Made by a program: the position numbers and the translations under genes | Origin: Iris pallida | Taxonomy: Eukaryota > Streptophyta > Magnoliopsida > Asparagales > Iridaceae | Assembly: GCA_029216955.1 (NCBI GenBank) | Contig: JANAVB010005598.1 | Span: forward strand, 186,001-250,000 | Length of the DNA: 64,000 nucleotides | Direction of reading: 5' to 3' | In this document: positions 34,501 through 45,511 of the stretch, one piece after another | Layout: each line of letters starts with the position of its first letter | How positions within the stretch are numbered: position 1 is the first letter of the stretch | The notes under the pieces: model-generated | Databases searched by the model: none | What the model saw: the letters and a program-made list of their open reading frames with translations, nothing else | What the model was told of the DNA's origin: nothing

Positions 34501-36391
34501 GACGAGGACTCTCTTTCTTCGGGTGACGAAGCCATGGCGGGTCAGCCTCCCGTCATGGCAGGTGAGATGATGACGGATCAACCGTCGATTGTTTTCGATG
34601 AAGCGGTGGACCAATTGCCATCTGTGCCGGAGGTAGTACGGGTAGAACTACCGCCCGTCGTGCCTGGTCCCCCACGTAAGCGAGGCAGGTGTGAGTCCAC
34701 TGGCGGAGGAGTAGCTTTTTCTGTAAAGAAGACGGCGATCGGACCCCGTAGGCTGCTTATTACGAAGAAGGGTGAGGATGTAGACGATGGTCCGGAGGTA
34801 AGTCGGAGCCATCTCTTTGTTGTAGTTTTCTTTTCTCTCGGAGATATGACTTGATCACTTTTCTTTGTAGCCGTTTGATGAACCGGACTTTCCTGAACCG
34901 TCTACTGCCCCTGGAGTTGATCCGGCCCTTGCTGCTTTGATTAGTGGCGTGTGTGCCGCGGTCCTTTCTGCGGGGGCTCTCTCAGCGGCGGCTGGAAGCT
35001 CCCAGGTTGCTGAAGCCTCAGCCCAGGATGATGAAGGTTTCCTTGGGCCTGTCTCCGAGACCGCTGAACTTCAGCAAGGCGACGTCGATCTCGGTACATC
35101 TCCTCCCGAGGATGCCAGGGAGGAGGAGTCTGTTATACCTGATCCGGAGGCTGTTGGCGAAGAGGCTGCGGTGGCTGCAGACGAACCTCGGCCTCCACAC
35201 TCCTCAACTGGTAAGATAAGCCAGATATTGACTAGTGAGGGGGCTTATTTGCTCTATCAACATATCCTCCGGGTCAAATCGATTTATGGTTGCCTTGGCC
35301 TGCAGGTCCTGACCCTTTACTTCCTTCCGCGGATGTTCTTGGGGAAGGCTCGGCCTGCCGTGATCTGGGAGAAAGGAGCGTTCCCTCTCCTCTGCCGTCT
35401 CATGTCGAGGGGCCTCCTGCCGGCCCCGTGCAGATGGGAATGGAGCTGGCGATGGTCTCCACCTCATCGCCTGCTGATCATACGGCCCCGAAAATTGACC
35501 TCTCGACCCTGCCGAGCATTCAAGTTCTGCGGGCCGCTGAAGAGGAATTGGCCGCTGTTCACGCGTCCTTCCGTACGGAGTTTGTTTCTCTTGTGGCAGG
35601 GGCGGCAGATTCTGTTGCGTCTTCTTCAGCGTTGCCAGCTACACTCCCGTTGACACCGGGTTCCTCGGAGACTCTGGATGAGGTGACGCAGGACATGGTC
35701 GACAGCTTCTATCGCCATTAAAAAGGGGCGTAGACGCTGCTGTGGAACGGGGGACCCCTTTTTCTCTATCTCTCCGGGGCGCTCGGGGTCAGGTTGCAAC
35801 TTTGAAGTCCCTTCCTGGCGGGGTGGGGTTGGCTGCACTGCTGGAGCCTAAGCTGGCAGAGGCTGATCAGCTTGTTACCCAACTACTGGCGATACGGCAG
35901 GCGGGCTTGCCTGCTGCGATTGAGAGGGAGCGGGGCTTCCTCATTGCTGCTCGGGATAGGATCAAGCTTGCTCGGGATACTGCCGGGCCAGTTGTGCGGG
36001 GAGACCTTGACAAGTTTTCTGCTTCGTATGACAGGCTGGGTCGTCGAAGACAGGCTTATCGGGCTCGGAAAGAGTCTTCTTCTCGTGGAATCGCTGATAC
36101 GAAGGAGCGGATTCTCGCACTCTAGAGGGAATTGACCTTCTTAGAGTCAGAGCTGGAGGCTGCCCGTGCAGAACAGGAGTCGATCGTTCGGGAGGCCGAG
36201 AAGGTTTCCGATCTTCTGCTAACCTGGAGCGGGCTTTTAAGAGATTTGAGGATAACTGGCAAGCCCATGCTCAACTGGAGGACGAGGCGGTGCTGACCCA
36301 AGAGGCGGAACGTCGAGCTATCCAGATGTTTGAGCGGTCGGTTGCCCTGCTGATGGATCGTCTCAGGGCATTATGTTCCCCGGAGCAGTGA
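31556..36391 (+). pseudogene. Antisense PMD-like gene of element B, with introns, degenerate
   Basis: Exon 1 (31556-31790) starts MAPKKTAAATGKKAASSS, a lysine/alanine-rich nuclear-type start. Exon 2 (32332-34797) encodes a region resembling the plant mobile domain (aminotransferase-like PMD): ALLEMYNHRTGTFFTP, LALHEMYAVSKLPWGDEPFD, FLMVWLRNCVVSGG, LAFGVRLALLPTMVCSIQHGLR. Exon 3 (34871-35210) is acidic and alanine-rich; exon 4 (35306-36391) is a coiled coil. Introns have clear borders (31791-32331 GTATGT..TTCAG; 34798-34870 GTAAGT..TTGTAG; 35211-35305 GTAAGA..CTGCAG). Breaks include a frame change near 32430-32455, TAA at 33136 and 34039, a one-base loss at about 35720, TAG at 36123 and a frame change near 36200. 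Function unknown; PMD proteins of plants act in gene and transposon silencing. Confidence 0.7.
31791..32331 (+). repeat. Intron 1 of the antisense gene, made of GCCGCATAAG repeats
   Basis: Between the donor CCCAA|GTATGT and acceptor TTTTTTCTTCAG the intron is mostly about 18 imperfect copies of CTGARCCGCATAAGCTYATT-type units, 24-30 bp apart, from 31850 to 32285. The core is that of the LTR U3 repeats, mainly in the CATAAG form. The exon phase joins (one base of a codon before, two after). Confidence 0.75.
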
Positions 36392-36473
36392 TCAGCTTTC
36401 TGTTTTCTTTTGTTTCTTTTTTTTTCTTTTTGTAAGGGATGTGATCCCAAATGATGTAGCACTTTGACTTTTG

Positions 36474-36479
36474 AATAAA
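36474..36479 (+). terminator. Poly(A) signal after the antisense gene of element B
   Basis: AATAAA about 83 nt downstream of the TGA at 36389-36391, preceded by a T-rich stretch. It is aligned with AATAAA at 14531 in element A. Confidence 0.6.
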
Positions 36480-36554
36480 TGAGCATGTTTCAACTCATCT
36501 CCTCTTTCTTGTACTTGTGGCGTTTATGGAATTGGACTTGCTGGGGGATTATTT

Positions 36555-37006
36555 GTGGACCTGTTACCCTAGGCGTACCTTGGATTTAGGTACGGATAAC
36601 AAGTTTGGTCAGGATGTCCGGAACAGCCATGGCAAAGTGGTCATGGGTGCTCTCGATATTGGAAAAAGAATGCCGTAGAGCAGCTGGGCTCCCGGGGCAT
36701 GGTGAGATGGTGGATTTATGCTAAGAAGCTTAGCAAGGAATATTTGTGGACCTATTATCCTTGGCGTACCCTGGTTCAGGATACTGACAATAGGATGAAG
36801 GGAAAACCAACATATTTGCTCAGAGGTTGTGAGGATATGGCAAGCATGAGGGTTTTACCGTGGAATCTTCCTGCTCAGAGGTAATGAGGACATGGCAGGA
36901 GAGACTTCACGGAAGATATTCGTGGTCAACAGCGGACATTTGTGGTCAACAGAGGACATTTGTGGACCTATTATCCTTGTCGTACTCCAGTTGTGGGTAC
37001 AGATAA
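36555..37006. repeat. 3' array of element B, part left of the Copia insertion
   Basis: Three bulged hairpins start at 36560, 36751 and 36967 (left arms CCTGTTACCC, CCTATTATCC, CCTATTATCC). CTCAGAGGTAATGAGGACATGG-type repeats lie at about 36818-36895, and ACATTTGTGGTCAACAG is doubled near 36930-36960. The third hairpin's right arm is interrupted by the Copia element at 37007. The array resumes at 55093. Confidence 0.85.
37002..37006 (+). repeat. Target site duplication GATAA, left copy
   Basis: GATAA lies directly before the LTR start TGTTGGCCC and again directly after the last LTR at 55093-55097. Five bases is the usual duplication length for Copia integrases. It is the only duplication around the whole three-LTR unit. 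Confidence 0.93.
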
Positions 37007-38095
37007 TGTTGGCCCATTGGTCATATGGTCAACCTGATTTTAATAATTGATCAAACTCTGTCTGGATATACGAAGCTAGTCGGGATATCTCGGATTCTTG
37101 GACATGATCAAGATTGGCTATCCACTCCATTCAAGACCGAAGATCTGTTTGCCTACTCGAGTCTGTAATTCCTTATGCAATATATTTTTTTATTTTATTT
37201 GAGTCTAGGAATATGTTGTACACCGAGTCGTACTGGCAAATAGGCTATCCCTAAATGAGTTCAAAATGTTTTTTAAAATGACCTCTCAAAAAGGTTTACA
37301 AAAAGGTTTTCAAAAAGGCTTTCAAAAATCACCAAAAGCTTTTTCAAAAACCCTAACTAAACCCTGACTTAACCCTGACAGAACTCGGACCGAGTTCGGC
37401 CAGAGTTCTGCCAGAGTTCGGCCAGAGTTCGGTTGGTGGCCGTTGTGATTTTGAATCTTTGGAACTTGGTCCTCCTGCAGTTGCGGATTTGACCGAGATT
37501 TGCTCAAAGAGTTCTGCCCGAATTCTGCCCGAATTCTGACAGAAGTCTGCCTTTGGAACTCCTATAAATAGAGAAGGATTTCGATGATTTCAACTCACTC
37601 ATTCACTTTCAATCTTCTCTCTATCTAAAGCTTTCAGTCTTCCAAAGAGTTTTTCTAGAGCTTTCAATTTCAGATCCCAAGCCAGTTACAATCCTCTAGT
37701 CAATTTGTCAGTGCGGTACGGTCTAGAAGTTTCTGAGAGATTGTAATCAGAAGGCTTGATTGAAGAATACCTCTTCACATTTGAAGTTGGACGAGTTCTT
37801 CGTATCAAAGCTCGCGTTGTAGAAGTTGCAAGGACTTCGTAAGAAAACTTACAGTTTTTCCAATAGTGGATTCAACTGGTAGCAAGAGTTCTACCGACTG
37901 GATTAGTCCTCAACAGAGGGATACCAGTATACATCGCTGTCTTTGCGTTTGCTCTCGTAACTCTGTCTTTACTTTATTTCAGTTGTGTTTAATATTCTGT
38001 GATTGTGCTGCTAACATTTTTTAATTAGCATTTTTCTACTGTCAACTCTATTCACCCCCCTCTAGAGTATTACGCTTTACTATTTCGTTCCTACA
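37007..38095 (+). repeat. Copia LTR 1 (left)
   Basis: It starts TGTTGGCCC and ends TTCGTTCCTACA. The TATA box TATAAATA is at 37563-37570, about 530 nt before the LTR end. Upstream of it lie short repeats of CCAGAGTTCGG and CCCGAATTCTG type (37381-37437, 37508-37545). This LTR has three more CCAGAGTT units than the middle LTR and two more than the right one. Confidence 0.95.
37563..37570 (+). promoter_or_regulatory. TATA box of Copia LTR 1
   Basis: TATAAATA inside GAACTCCTATAAATAGAG, preceded by CCCGAATTCTGCCCGAATTC repeats. The same box is at 46034-46041 and 54555-54562 in the other LTRs. It would start the genomic transcript. Confidence 0.75.
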
Positions 38096-38097
38096 AT

Positions 38098-38109
38098 TGG
38101 TATCAGAGC
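38098..38109 (+). other. Primer binding site, Copia copy 1
   Basis: TGGTATCAGAGC two bases after the LTR end, complementary to the 3' end of initiator tRNA-Met, the usual Copia primer. The same site is at 46569-46580 for copy 2. Confidence 0.92.
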
Positions 38110-38190
38110 GGGTGTTACAGGTAAAGCAAAGGTAACAGTGAAATTATTTATTCATTTTAATTAACTGTTATATAGATCACAGCACAACAC

Positions 38191-40052
38191 ATGGCAACTG
38201 TGAAATTCACAAGTGAAGGCCAGGCCACAAACAGACCCCCACTGTTTGATGGTACAAATTATACATATTGGAAAACACGGATGAGTTTCTTCTTGAAATC
38301 TGTTGACTTTGATTTATGGTCCATTGTTCTTGATGGCTATCAGAAGCCACCTCGTATAAATGTTGATGGAGTTTTAGTTGAAAAACCCCATAGCAGATAT
38401 ACAGAGGAAGAAAAAAAAGGGCCAGTCTTGACGCACGTCCCATTAATGCTCTTTTTTGTGCTTTAGACAGAACTGAATTTAACAGGGTGTCTATCTGCAC
38501 AACGGCTAATGAAGTATGGAAGCTACTCGAAGTTACACATGAAGGCACGACTCAAGTCAAGGAATCTAAAGTCAGCAGACTTACTCAAGAGTACGAGGCG
38601 TTCAAAATGAAGCCCAACGAAACAGTTACACAAATGTTCGAGAGGTTCTTGGATATTGTAAATCCTTTGTCCTCCCTAGGCAAAGATTACAGTAACCATG
38701 AAAAGATTCGCAAACTCCTGCGAGCTCTCACCAAGAACTAGATTCCAAAGGCTACTGCAATCATTGAAGGGAACGACCTCACAACGATGTCACTAGAATT
38801 ACTCATGGGTAAGCTACTCACTCATGAACTGGAGATACAAGATTTTGAAGAGCCTACACCAAAGGAGAAGACTATCGCCCTCAAGGCTCAGCACAGAAAA
38901 GCTGCTGAAGATGACTCAGACAGCAGTGGATCTGACACTAAAGATCAAGCACTCCTAGCAAGGAAGTTCAAAAGATTCATGAGACATGAGAAGAGAGTCA
39001 ATGAAAACAACAGCAACAACTGGTACCAAGAAGATACTGTTTGCTATGGTTGCAAGAAGAAGGGACACACGAGGAAGGATTGTCCCACAAACTCATCATC
39101 AAGCAAGAAGAGCAACAGGTATAAAAAAGGGAACCTGAAGAGATCAATATCACGGAAGTATGCCAACACCAGCATATGGCATGAAAGTGAAGCCAGCGAC
39201 TCAGAAGACGAACAATCAGAAGACGCTGCAAACGTATGCTTTATGGCATCCGATAAGGTACCTACTGAACCTGTAGTTGATACTTATGATGACTTCACCT
39301 TTGAGCAATTAGGAGATGCCTTCAGTGACCTGATGACTGATTACAGGAAACTGTATAGTAAGTATCAGACCTCTAAGAAGGTACTCAAAGAGTACAAAGG
39401 TGAAATAGGTAGACTTAGCGACCTACTAGCTGAGGTTAGAAATAATGTTAGTGAGTCTGGTGAGCTTTCTTCAATAAAGCTCTTATTACACGAGACTACC
39501 AAGTCATCTGAAGAGAAAGACAAAATTATTGACCAACTCAAGGAAGAACTTTTTATAGAAAAGAAAAGTCTTCAATGTGCACAAATCAGAATGGAATCAC
39601 TTACTTCTGATTATACTAAGTTGTATGACACTTCCAAAAGATTGGAAATTAGGTTAGGAAAACAGCCTGAGCCTGCTGCTTCCTACCCTAACACGTGTCA
39701 CTTACCGAAAAATTGGAACATTCCCAAGCCAAACATTGTCAGACCTAACCCTATAAAACCTTTACCCCAAAAGGTTAAGCCCAAACAAGATTATAGGTAT
39801 GCTTTCTTCTATACTAGAAAACCTTAACCTACCAACCATGCACACCACTCAGCTTTCAACACTCGACATGCACAATGTCATTATTGTGGCCTCATTGGTC
39901 ATATATTATCTGCGTATAGAATGAGAAAGCTTGTTGATTTAAATATTTATGCTTGGATACCTAAAGCTAATAACTCAGGACCCTACAAGAAATGGGTACC
40001 AAAGGTTTCATCTGCAAACTGTTTTGTAGGTGGAACACCCTTCACATGCTAG
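38191..40052 (+). pseudogene. Gag of Copia copy 1, broken
   Basis: ATG at 38191 begins MATVKFTSEGQATNRPPLFDG with NYTYWKTRM, the N-terminal gag block of plant Copia elements, followed by a UBN2-type capsid region (QEYEAFKMKPNETVTQMFERF, KLLRALTKN). The nucleocapsid part has a zinc knuckle CYGCKKKGHTRKDC at about 39043-39084, then a coiled region (DKIIDQLKEELFIEKKSLQC) and a second knuckle-like site CHYCGLIGHILSAY whose last Cys is lost. Breaks: one A too few in the A run near 38415, TAG at 38739-38741 for Trp, TAA at 39825-39827 for Lys. The frame ends at TAG 40050-40052, overlapping the pol frame. Confidence 0.88.
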
Positions 40053-43000
40053 AAGCAAATGGATCCTCGACAGCGGTTGCTCACGGCATATGACCGGTGA
40101 CGCTACCCTATTTGCAACACTGTCGAAGAAAAAGAAGGAAGTCTATGTCTCCTTCGGTAATAATTTGAAAGGGTATATTATTGGTATCGGTGATGTTGGT
40201 AAGTCTCCCTATCATGTGATTAAGGATGTCTGTCGGGTTACCGAGTTGAAACATAACGTACTTAGCATAAGTCACCTAGCTGATCATGGTTATGGAATCA
40301 ACTTTGGCAAAGACAAATGTACTATAGTTGATAGCTCAACTGGTAGTACTATCTTTGAAGGTAACAGGGAAGACAATATATATGTTTTCTATTTGTTAGA
40401 AGAAACTAACATTTCAGGTAAATGCTTAATGGCCAAGAGTGATGAGAGTCATCTCTGGCAGATGAGACTCGGTCACGCTAATATGGATATAATATCAAGA
40501 TTATCCACAAAGAAGTTAGTACGCGGTTTACCGGACATTACATTCAAGAAGGATTCGGTATGCAGTCAATGTGAAAGGAACAAAGCTACCAGATCCACAT
40601 TCAAATCAGTAAACACAGTATATACTACTAGACCTCTACAATTGCTTCATATGGACTTATTTGGTCCTAGCAGAGTTGCTAGCCTCGGAGGTAAACTTTA
40701 TGCTTTTGTAATTGTAGATGATTTCTCTAGATACACGTGGGTATATTTTTTGACACGCAAGAATGATGCATTATTCAGAATGAAAAAGGTTACATGATCA
40801 CTCGTATTAGAAGCGATCTTGGTGGCGAATTCGAGAATGCTGATTTTGAGCAATTTTGTGACACACATAATTTTATACACGAGTTCTCCTGCCCTAGGAC
40901 TCCACAACAAAATAGAGTTGTGGAACGTAAGAACAGAACTCTAACCGAAATGGCCAGAGTGATGTTAAACCAGTTTAGTCTACCCAAATATTTCTGGGCT
41001 GAAGCTGTCAACACAGCTTGCTTTGTTCTCAATAGAGTTCTAATTCGACCCAAATCGAAGAAGACTCCATTTGAGTTATGGTTTGATAGAATTCCCTCAG
41101 TTTCTTACTTTAGAATTTTTGGTTGTAAATGTTTTATTCTTAATACAAAAGACAATTTGGGAAAATTTGATGAAAAGGCCGATAATGGTATATTTTTAGG
41201 TTATGCGGCCAAGAGCAAAGGATACAGAGTCTTCAACAAACGTACCATGATCATCGAAGAGTCAATCAATGTTACTTTTGATGAATTGAATCAAATGACT
41301 ATTGATGACAATGACGAAGATACATCTGTACCAAGCTCAACTCCAGCTGATTCTCAACCAAGCTCTGCACTAGCTGAACCTCCTAGAGAAGATCCAGGAA
41401 CCAGCTACCTTCAGAATTTACCGAAAAGGTTGAAATTTACAGCTGATCATCCAAAGGATTTGATAATTGGTAATATTACCAAGGGAGTAAGTACTCGTAC
41501 ATCCTGTAGAGATATTGTTTCTAGTGTTGCATTTATTTCACAGCTAGAACCCAAAACTATTGATGAAGCATGTAGTGATAGTTTTTGGATAGATGCTATG
41601 CAAGAGAAATTAAACCAATTTGAACGGAATCAAGTTTGGGAACTTGTTCCCAGGCCTATTGATCATCCGGTCGTTGGCATCCGTTGGGTATTCCGAAACA
41701 AACTGAATGAGAATGGTTTAGTGACTCGTAATAAGGCTCGACTCGTAGCTCAAGGATACAATCAAGAAGAAGGTATCGACTACGATGAGACTTATGCCCC
41801 AGTTACGAGATTAGAATCCATTCGCATGTTATGTGCATTTGCATGTTTTCATGATTTCAAACTTTTTCAAATGGATGTGAAGAGTGCTTTTTTAAATGAC
41901 TTTATAAAAGAAGAAGTTTTTGTAGCACAACCTCCAGGTTTCACAGATTTCAAAAACCCAGATCATGTTTTCAAGTTGAAGAAAGCCTTATATGGTTTAA
42001 AACAAGTACCTCGTGCTTGGTATGATCGTTTAAGTTCTTTTCTTCTTGACAATGGTTTTTCAAAACGCAAGGTTGACACTACACTGTTTATTAAATCTTT
42101 TAATGGCAAGCTGCTTTTAATTCAAATCTATGTTGATGATATTATATTTGGATCTACTGATGAATCTTTGTGTCAAGAATTTTCTAAGTGTATGCAGAAT
42201 GAGTTTGAGATGAGCATGATGGGAGAGCTGAAATTCTTTCTCGGATTGCAAATCAAACAAACTGATAATGGGACGTTCATAAATTAAGCCAAATATACAA
42301 AAGATCTGCTAAAGAAGTTCGATCTGGAAAATGTCAAACCTATTGGCACTCCAATGGCAACTTTAACAAAGCTTGATTCAGATGAACAAGGCAAGCCAGT
42401 CGACACACGTAAGTATCGAGGTATGATTGGTAGTTTACTTTATTTAACTGCTAGTCGTCCAGATATAATGTTTAGTGTTTGCCTGTGTGCACGTTTTCAA
42501 GCTAACCCAAAGAAATCACATCTGTCCGCAGTTAAGCGTATCTTTCGATACCTTAAAGGCACTTCTTCTGTTGGCTTGTGGTATCCCAAAACTAAGTCCT
42601 TTGACCTTATTGGTTATTCGGATGCAGATTTTACTGGATGCAAAGTTGATAGAAAAAGTACAAGTGGCACATGTCATTTCTTAGGCAAAGCTTTAGTCTC
42701 TTGGTTTAGTAAAAAGCAAAATTCTGTAGCCCTATCAACAACAGAGGCTGAGTACATCGCCGCAGGACGTTGTTGCGCTCAAATTTTGTGGATGAAACAA
42801 ACCCTAGAAGACTATGATTTATTTTACACACATATTTCCATTTTCTGTGATAACACAAGCACTATTAATTTGACTAAGAATCCAGTATGTCACTCTCGTA
42901 TTAAACATATCGAGATTCGACATCACTTTCTTAGAGATCATCATCAAAATGGAGATATAAACCTTGTGTATATAGATACTGAAAATCAACTAGCTGACAT

Positions 43001-43082
43001 CTTCACTAAACCTCTAGCGGAAGATCGTTTCAATTATTTACGTCGAGAATTAGGAATTTTGGACGTCAATAATATTAGTTGA
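40030..43082 (+). pseudogene. Pol of Copia copy 1 (protease, integrase, RT, RNase H), broken
   Basis: Pol lies in the +1 frame relative to gag and is open from about 40030 (GTG, no ATG there). Protease: WILDSGCSRHMTG. Then the GAG-pre-integrase block LWQMRLGHANMD and CSQCERNKA of the HHCC site. Integrase Asp in HMDLFGP, Asp in RSDLGGEF (His to Leu) and Glu in VVERKNRT. RT: AFLND, GLKQVPRAWYDRL, YVDD at 42128-42139. RNase H: YSDADF, TEAEYIAA, CDNTS, ending QLADIFTKPL. Breaks: a frame change at 40795 inside integrase, shared with copy 2, and TAA at 42285-42287 where copy 2 has CAA. Confidence 0.9.
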
Positions 43083-43348
43083 TTTTGTTTTATGATTATA
43101 TATCATTATGCAAAAACTGTGTTAGAGACAAGCCAATAAAGAGTCTGTCTGTCACCACAACTACGGTTGAAGCGAAGCGGTACTTAAGAGTTCCCCGGTG
43201 AACCTCCGCCAGCTGGGACAGTACTCTTACAGCTAATCTGAGACAGTCGCTGTGTTAGTTGAAGGCTAAAATAACTAATCTTTGAATTAAATATTTGAAA
43301 TGAGACAATGAAAAAGAATGGCAAAATCAACTTTATAGAACCCTAGGC

Positions 43349-43412
43349 GAATTCGGCCAGAGCTCTGACCGAATTCGGCCCGAGTTCGGTTGAGGGTGTC
43401 TGGTTATATATA
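43349..43412 (+). promoter_or_regulatory. Candidate internal promoter before the third ORF, Copia copy 1
   Basis: Two GAATTCGGCC motifs (43349-43358, 43371-43380) and a CCGAGTTCGG motif precede a TATA-like TATATATA (43405-43412), about 246 nt before the ATG at 43658. The LTR promoter is built the same way: GAATTCTGCC and GAGTTCGGCC repeats followed by TATAAATA. The resemblance suggests an internal promoter derived from or parallel to U3. The homologue in copy 2 is 51857-51920. Confidence 0.5.
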
Positions 43413-43657
43413 CAGAACCCGAGCAGCCCTTCTTCTTCATTGCTTCCAAACTATTTCAAACAGCAGCAGCAGCCGACCCGAGCATCAAAACCCTAGTTCT
43501 TTACCACTCTATTCCATCCAATCCAAGTGGTGAAATCTCTCCAAAATTTGGAATCGTGCAGAGATCGTCGTTCTCTACGACATATCTTGATTTCGTGAGG
43601 TATAACTCCATCTCTCTCCCCCTTTCAATTTGTGCATTTTTATTCCAATTTGCACAT

Positions 43658-44962
43658 ATGGCACCTAAATTCAATCCATCTAAGAGGAAGAAGACGACCC
43701 CTAGTGAGGAAGGGTCATCTTCGCATCCACATACGGATTCACTCTTTTTGTCGGTCCAAACGAGCGACGGTGCGTTCGACGGGTTTTTCTTTCAAACTCT
43801 CGACCAAGCCCTACTGTGGTATGGTGATTTTTCTATGCGATCCATATGCACAGGCAATCCAGTCAAATGGACTGTAATTCCTGATCATCGTTATTTGTTT
43901 GAGGCATTAGGGTTACACTTATTTGTTAAAATATGCTTCCCTATAGCAACTAATGCCATTAGATTATTCTATTGCAATCTCATATTAGACACTTTCGATG
44001 CGAGCACACGTGTTGGAGGTATTAATATCAATTTCGATGATAGCCTCTTAGCGGAGATCCTTGGTATCCCTAACGAAGGTGAACCGCTAGTCGATATCAC
44101 TGATTTTGATTTTCCCGAAGGCATGATACTCGCAAGTTTCAAAGCGGAACTCTGTGCACCGGATAGAGTACGCTCTGGAAAGTTCAAGGCTAACAACCTG
44201 AACTTGTTTAACTATGAATTGCATCGCATCATCGATTCCACTATTCTTCCAAAATTCATTTCAAAGGATGATGTGACTTCTCTTGAGTTGTCCGCCATGT
44301 ACCATATTCTTAAGGGGATACCATTTTCTGCCCCTAAGACCATGATTCAGATGATGGGTCGTTGTCGTGCAAGAGAAAGAAATCTCTCTTACGCGATGAT
44401 TCTCCCATACATCTTTCAGCGCTTCGATATCGATCTGTCGACTTGTACTCAGGACCCTGAGCCCAAGTTTCTTCAGTTATCTCGTCGTAGCATGACTGCT
44501 ACAGCTCCACCTCCTGCTCCTCCTACTGCACCTCCTCTACCACATCATCAGTATGTCATGACATTTGAGGGCATACATCAGCATTTATCTGCTTTGCATG
44601 TCTCGATGACGGACATGGCTCGCGAGCGTGAGTTCCGCGACATCACTCATTATCAGGCGATGGCAAACTCCTTGGCTGATCTTCGTTTCGCTCAGACTGG
44701 TCATTCAGCCGGTTCCATCCCTCGAGATCCAGATTTTCGGGTTACCGCTGTGAGGATGAGGCTGTCCATGCCTACTTCCAGCCAGGTAACGCCTATGATT
44801 GGTATCGTGCACATCGTGACTACGTTGGTGAGTTCTATGTTGGCGCCCCTACTCATCCTTCTGGCGCTGGTACTTCTGGTGCTGGTCCTTCAGGACATGC
44901 TGGTCGAGCTGATGTTGGTGATGACGAGGATAGTAATAAGGAGATGTGATTTGATTTTTTAG
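43658..44962 (+). pseudogene. Third ORF of Copia copy 1, frameshifted C terminus
   Basis: ATG at 43658 begins MAPKFNPSKRKKTTPSEEGSS, a basic serine-rich start. The core has ALGLHLFVKICFPIATNAIR, RLFYCNLILDTFD, GININFDDSLLAEILGIPNEG and SAMYHILKGIPFSAPKTMI, the layout of the putative plant transposon protein domain found in retroelement extra ORFs. There are no clear signal peptide or membrane segments in the intact copy, so an envelope role is not supported. Near 44734-44739 this copy lacks one T relative to copy 2, which turns an acidic tail into an unrelated hydrophobic one. The function is unknown. Confidence 0.7.
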
Positions 44963-45500
44963 TGACATTTTATTGTACACTTGGAAATGCTCCAACATTC
45001 CAAGTTTTTTATCAGTATTTCTTTTATCAGTACTTTCTAGTTATTATCAGCACTTTGTAGTTTGTTTCAGTACTATTATCATTCAAAGAAAAGTTTATGT
45101 TGTTTCAGTTATGGCATTTCAGTTTATTTCAGCACTTTGTTTTAATTATTAGCACTATCTCTTTATACTGCTTCTTTATTACAAACTGCCTGTGAAATAG
45201 CATGCCTGAGATTTTTTTTGAAACAATACATGCCTGTTATGATAATCTGTAGAAACAATACATGTTGTAATGTGTTTCTCAAATTTTTTATGCATTTTTC
45301 TCACTACTTGTTACTTATGCATTGATTGCGGGGGAGCCTTCTCTTTTGCAATTATTTTGCTAAGTGACAAAGGGGGAGAAAATTAAAGATCTAACATTTC
45401 TTTTGAGATAATACAGGACATGAACAATTTCTACTTTTTGATATTTTCTTGAACAAGCTTAGCTTAATGTTATATCATTCATAGTTTGTCAATTATCAAA

Positions 45501-45511
45501 ATGGGGGAGAT
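45501..45511 (+). other. Polypurine tract, Copia copy 1
   Basis: ATGGGGGAGAT lies directly before the middle LTR start TGTTGG. A second purine-rich run, AAAGGGGGAGAAAA, lies about 140 nt upstream near 45369, and GGGGGAGCC near 45329. Multiple such tracts are common in the SIRE-like Copia group. Confidence 0.85.

Noticed and set aside
43658..44962. An envelope gene for the Copia third ORF
   Set aside because: The intact copy has no signal peptide or transmembrane helix. The hydrophobic end of copy 1 results from a one-base frame change, so it is not evidence for a membrane anchor.
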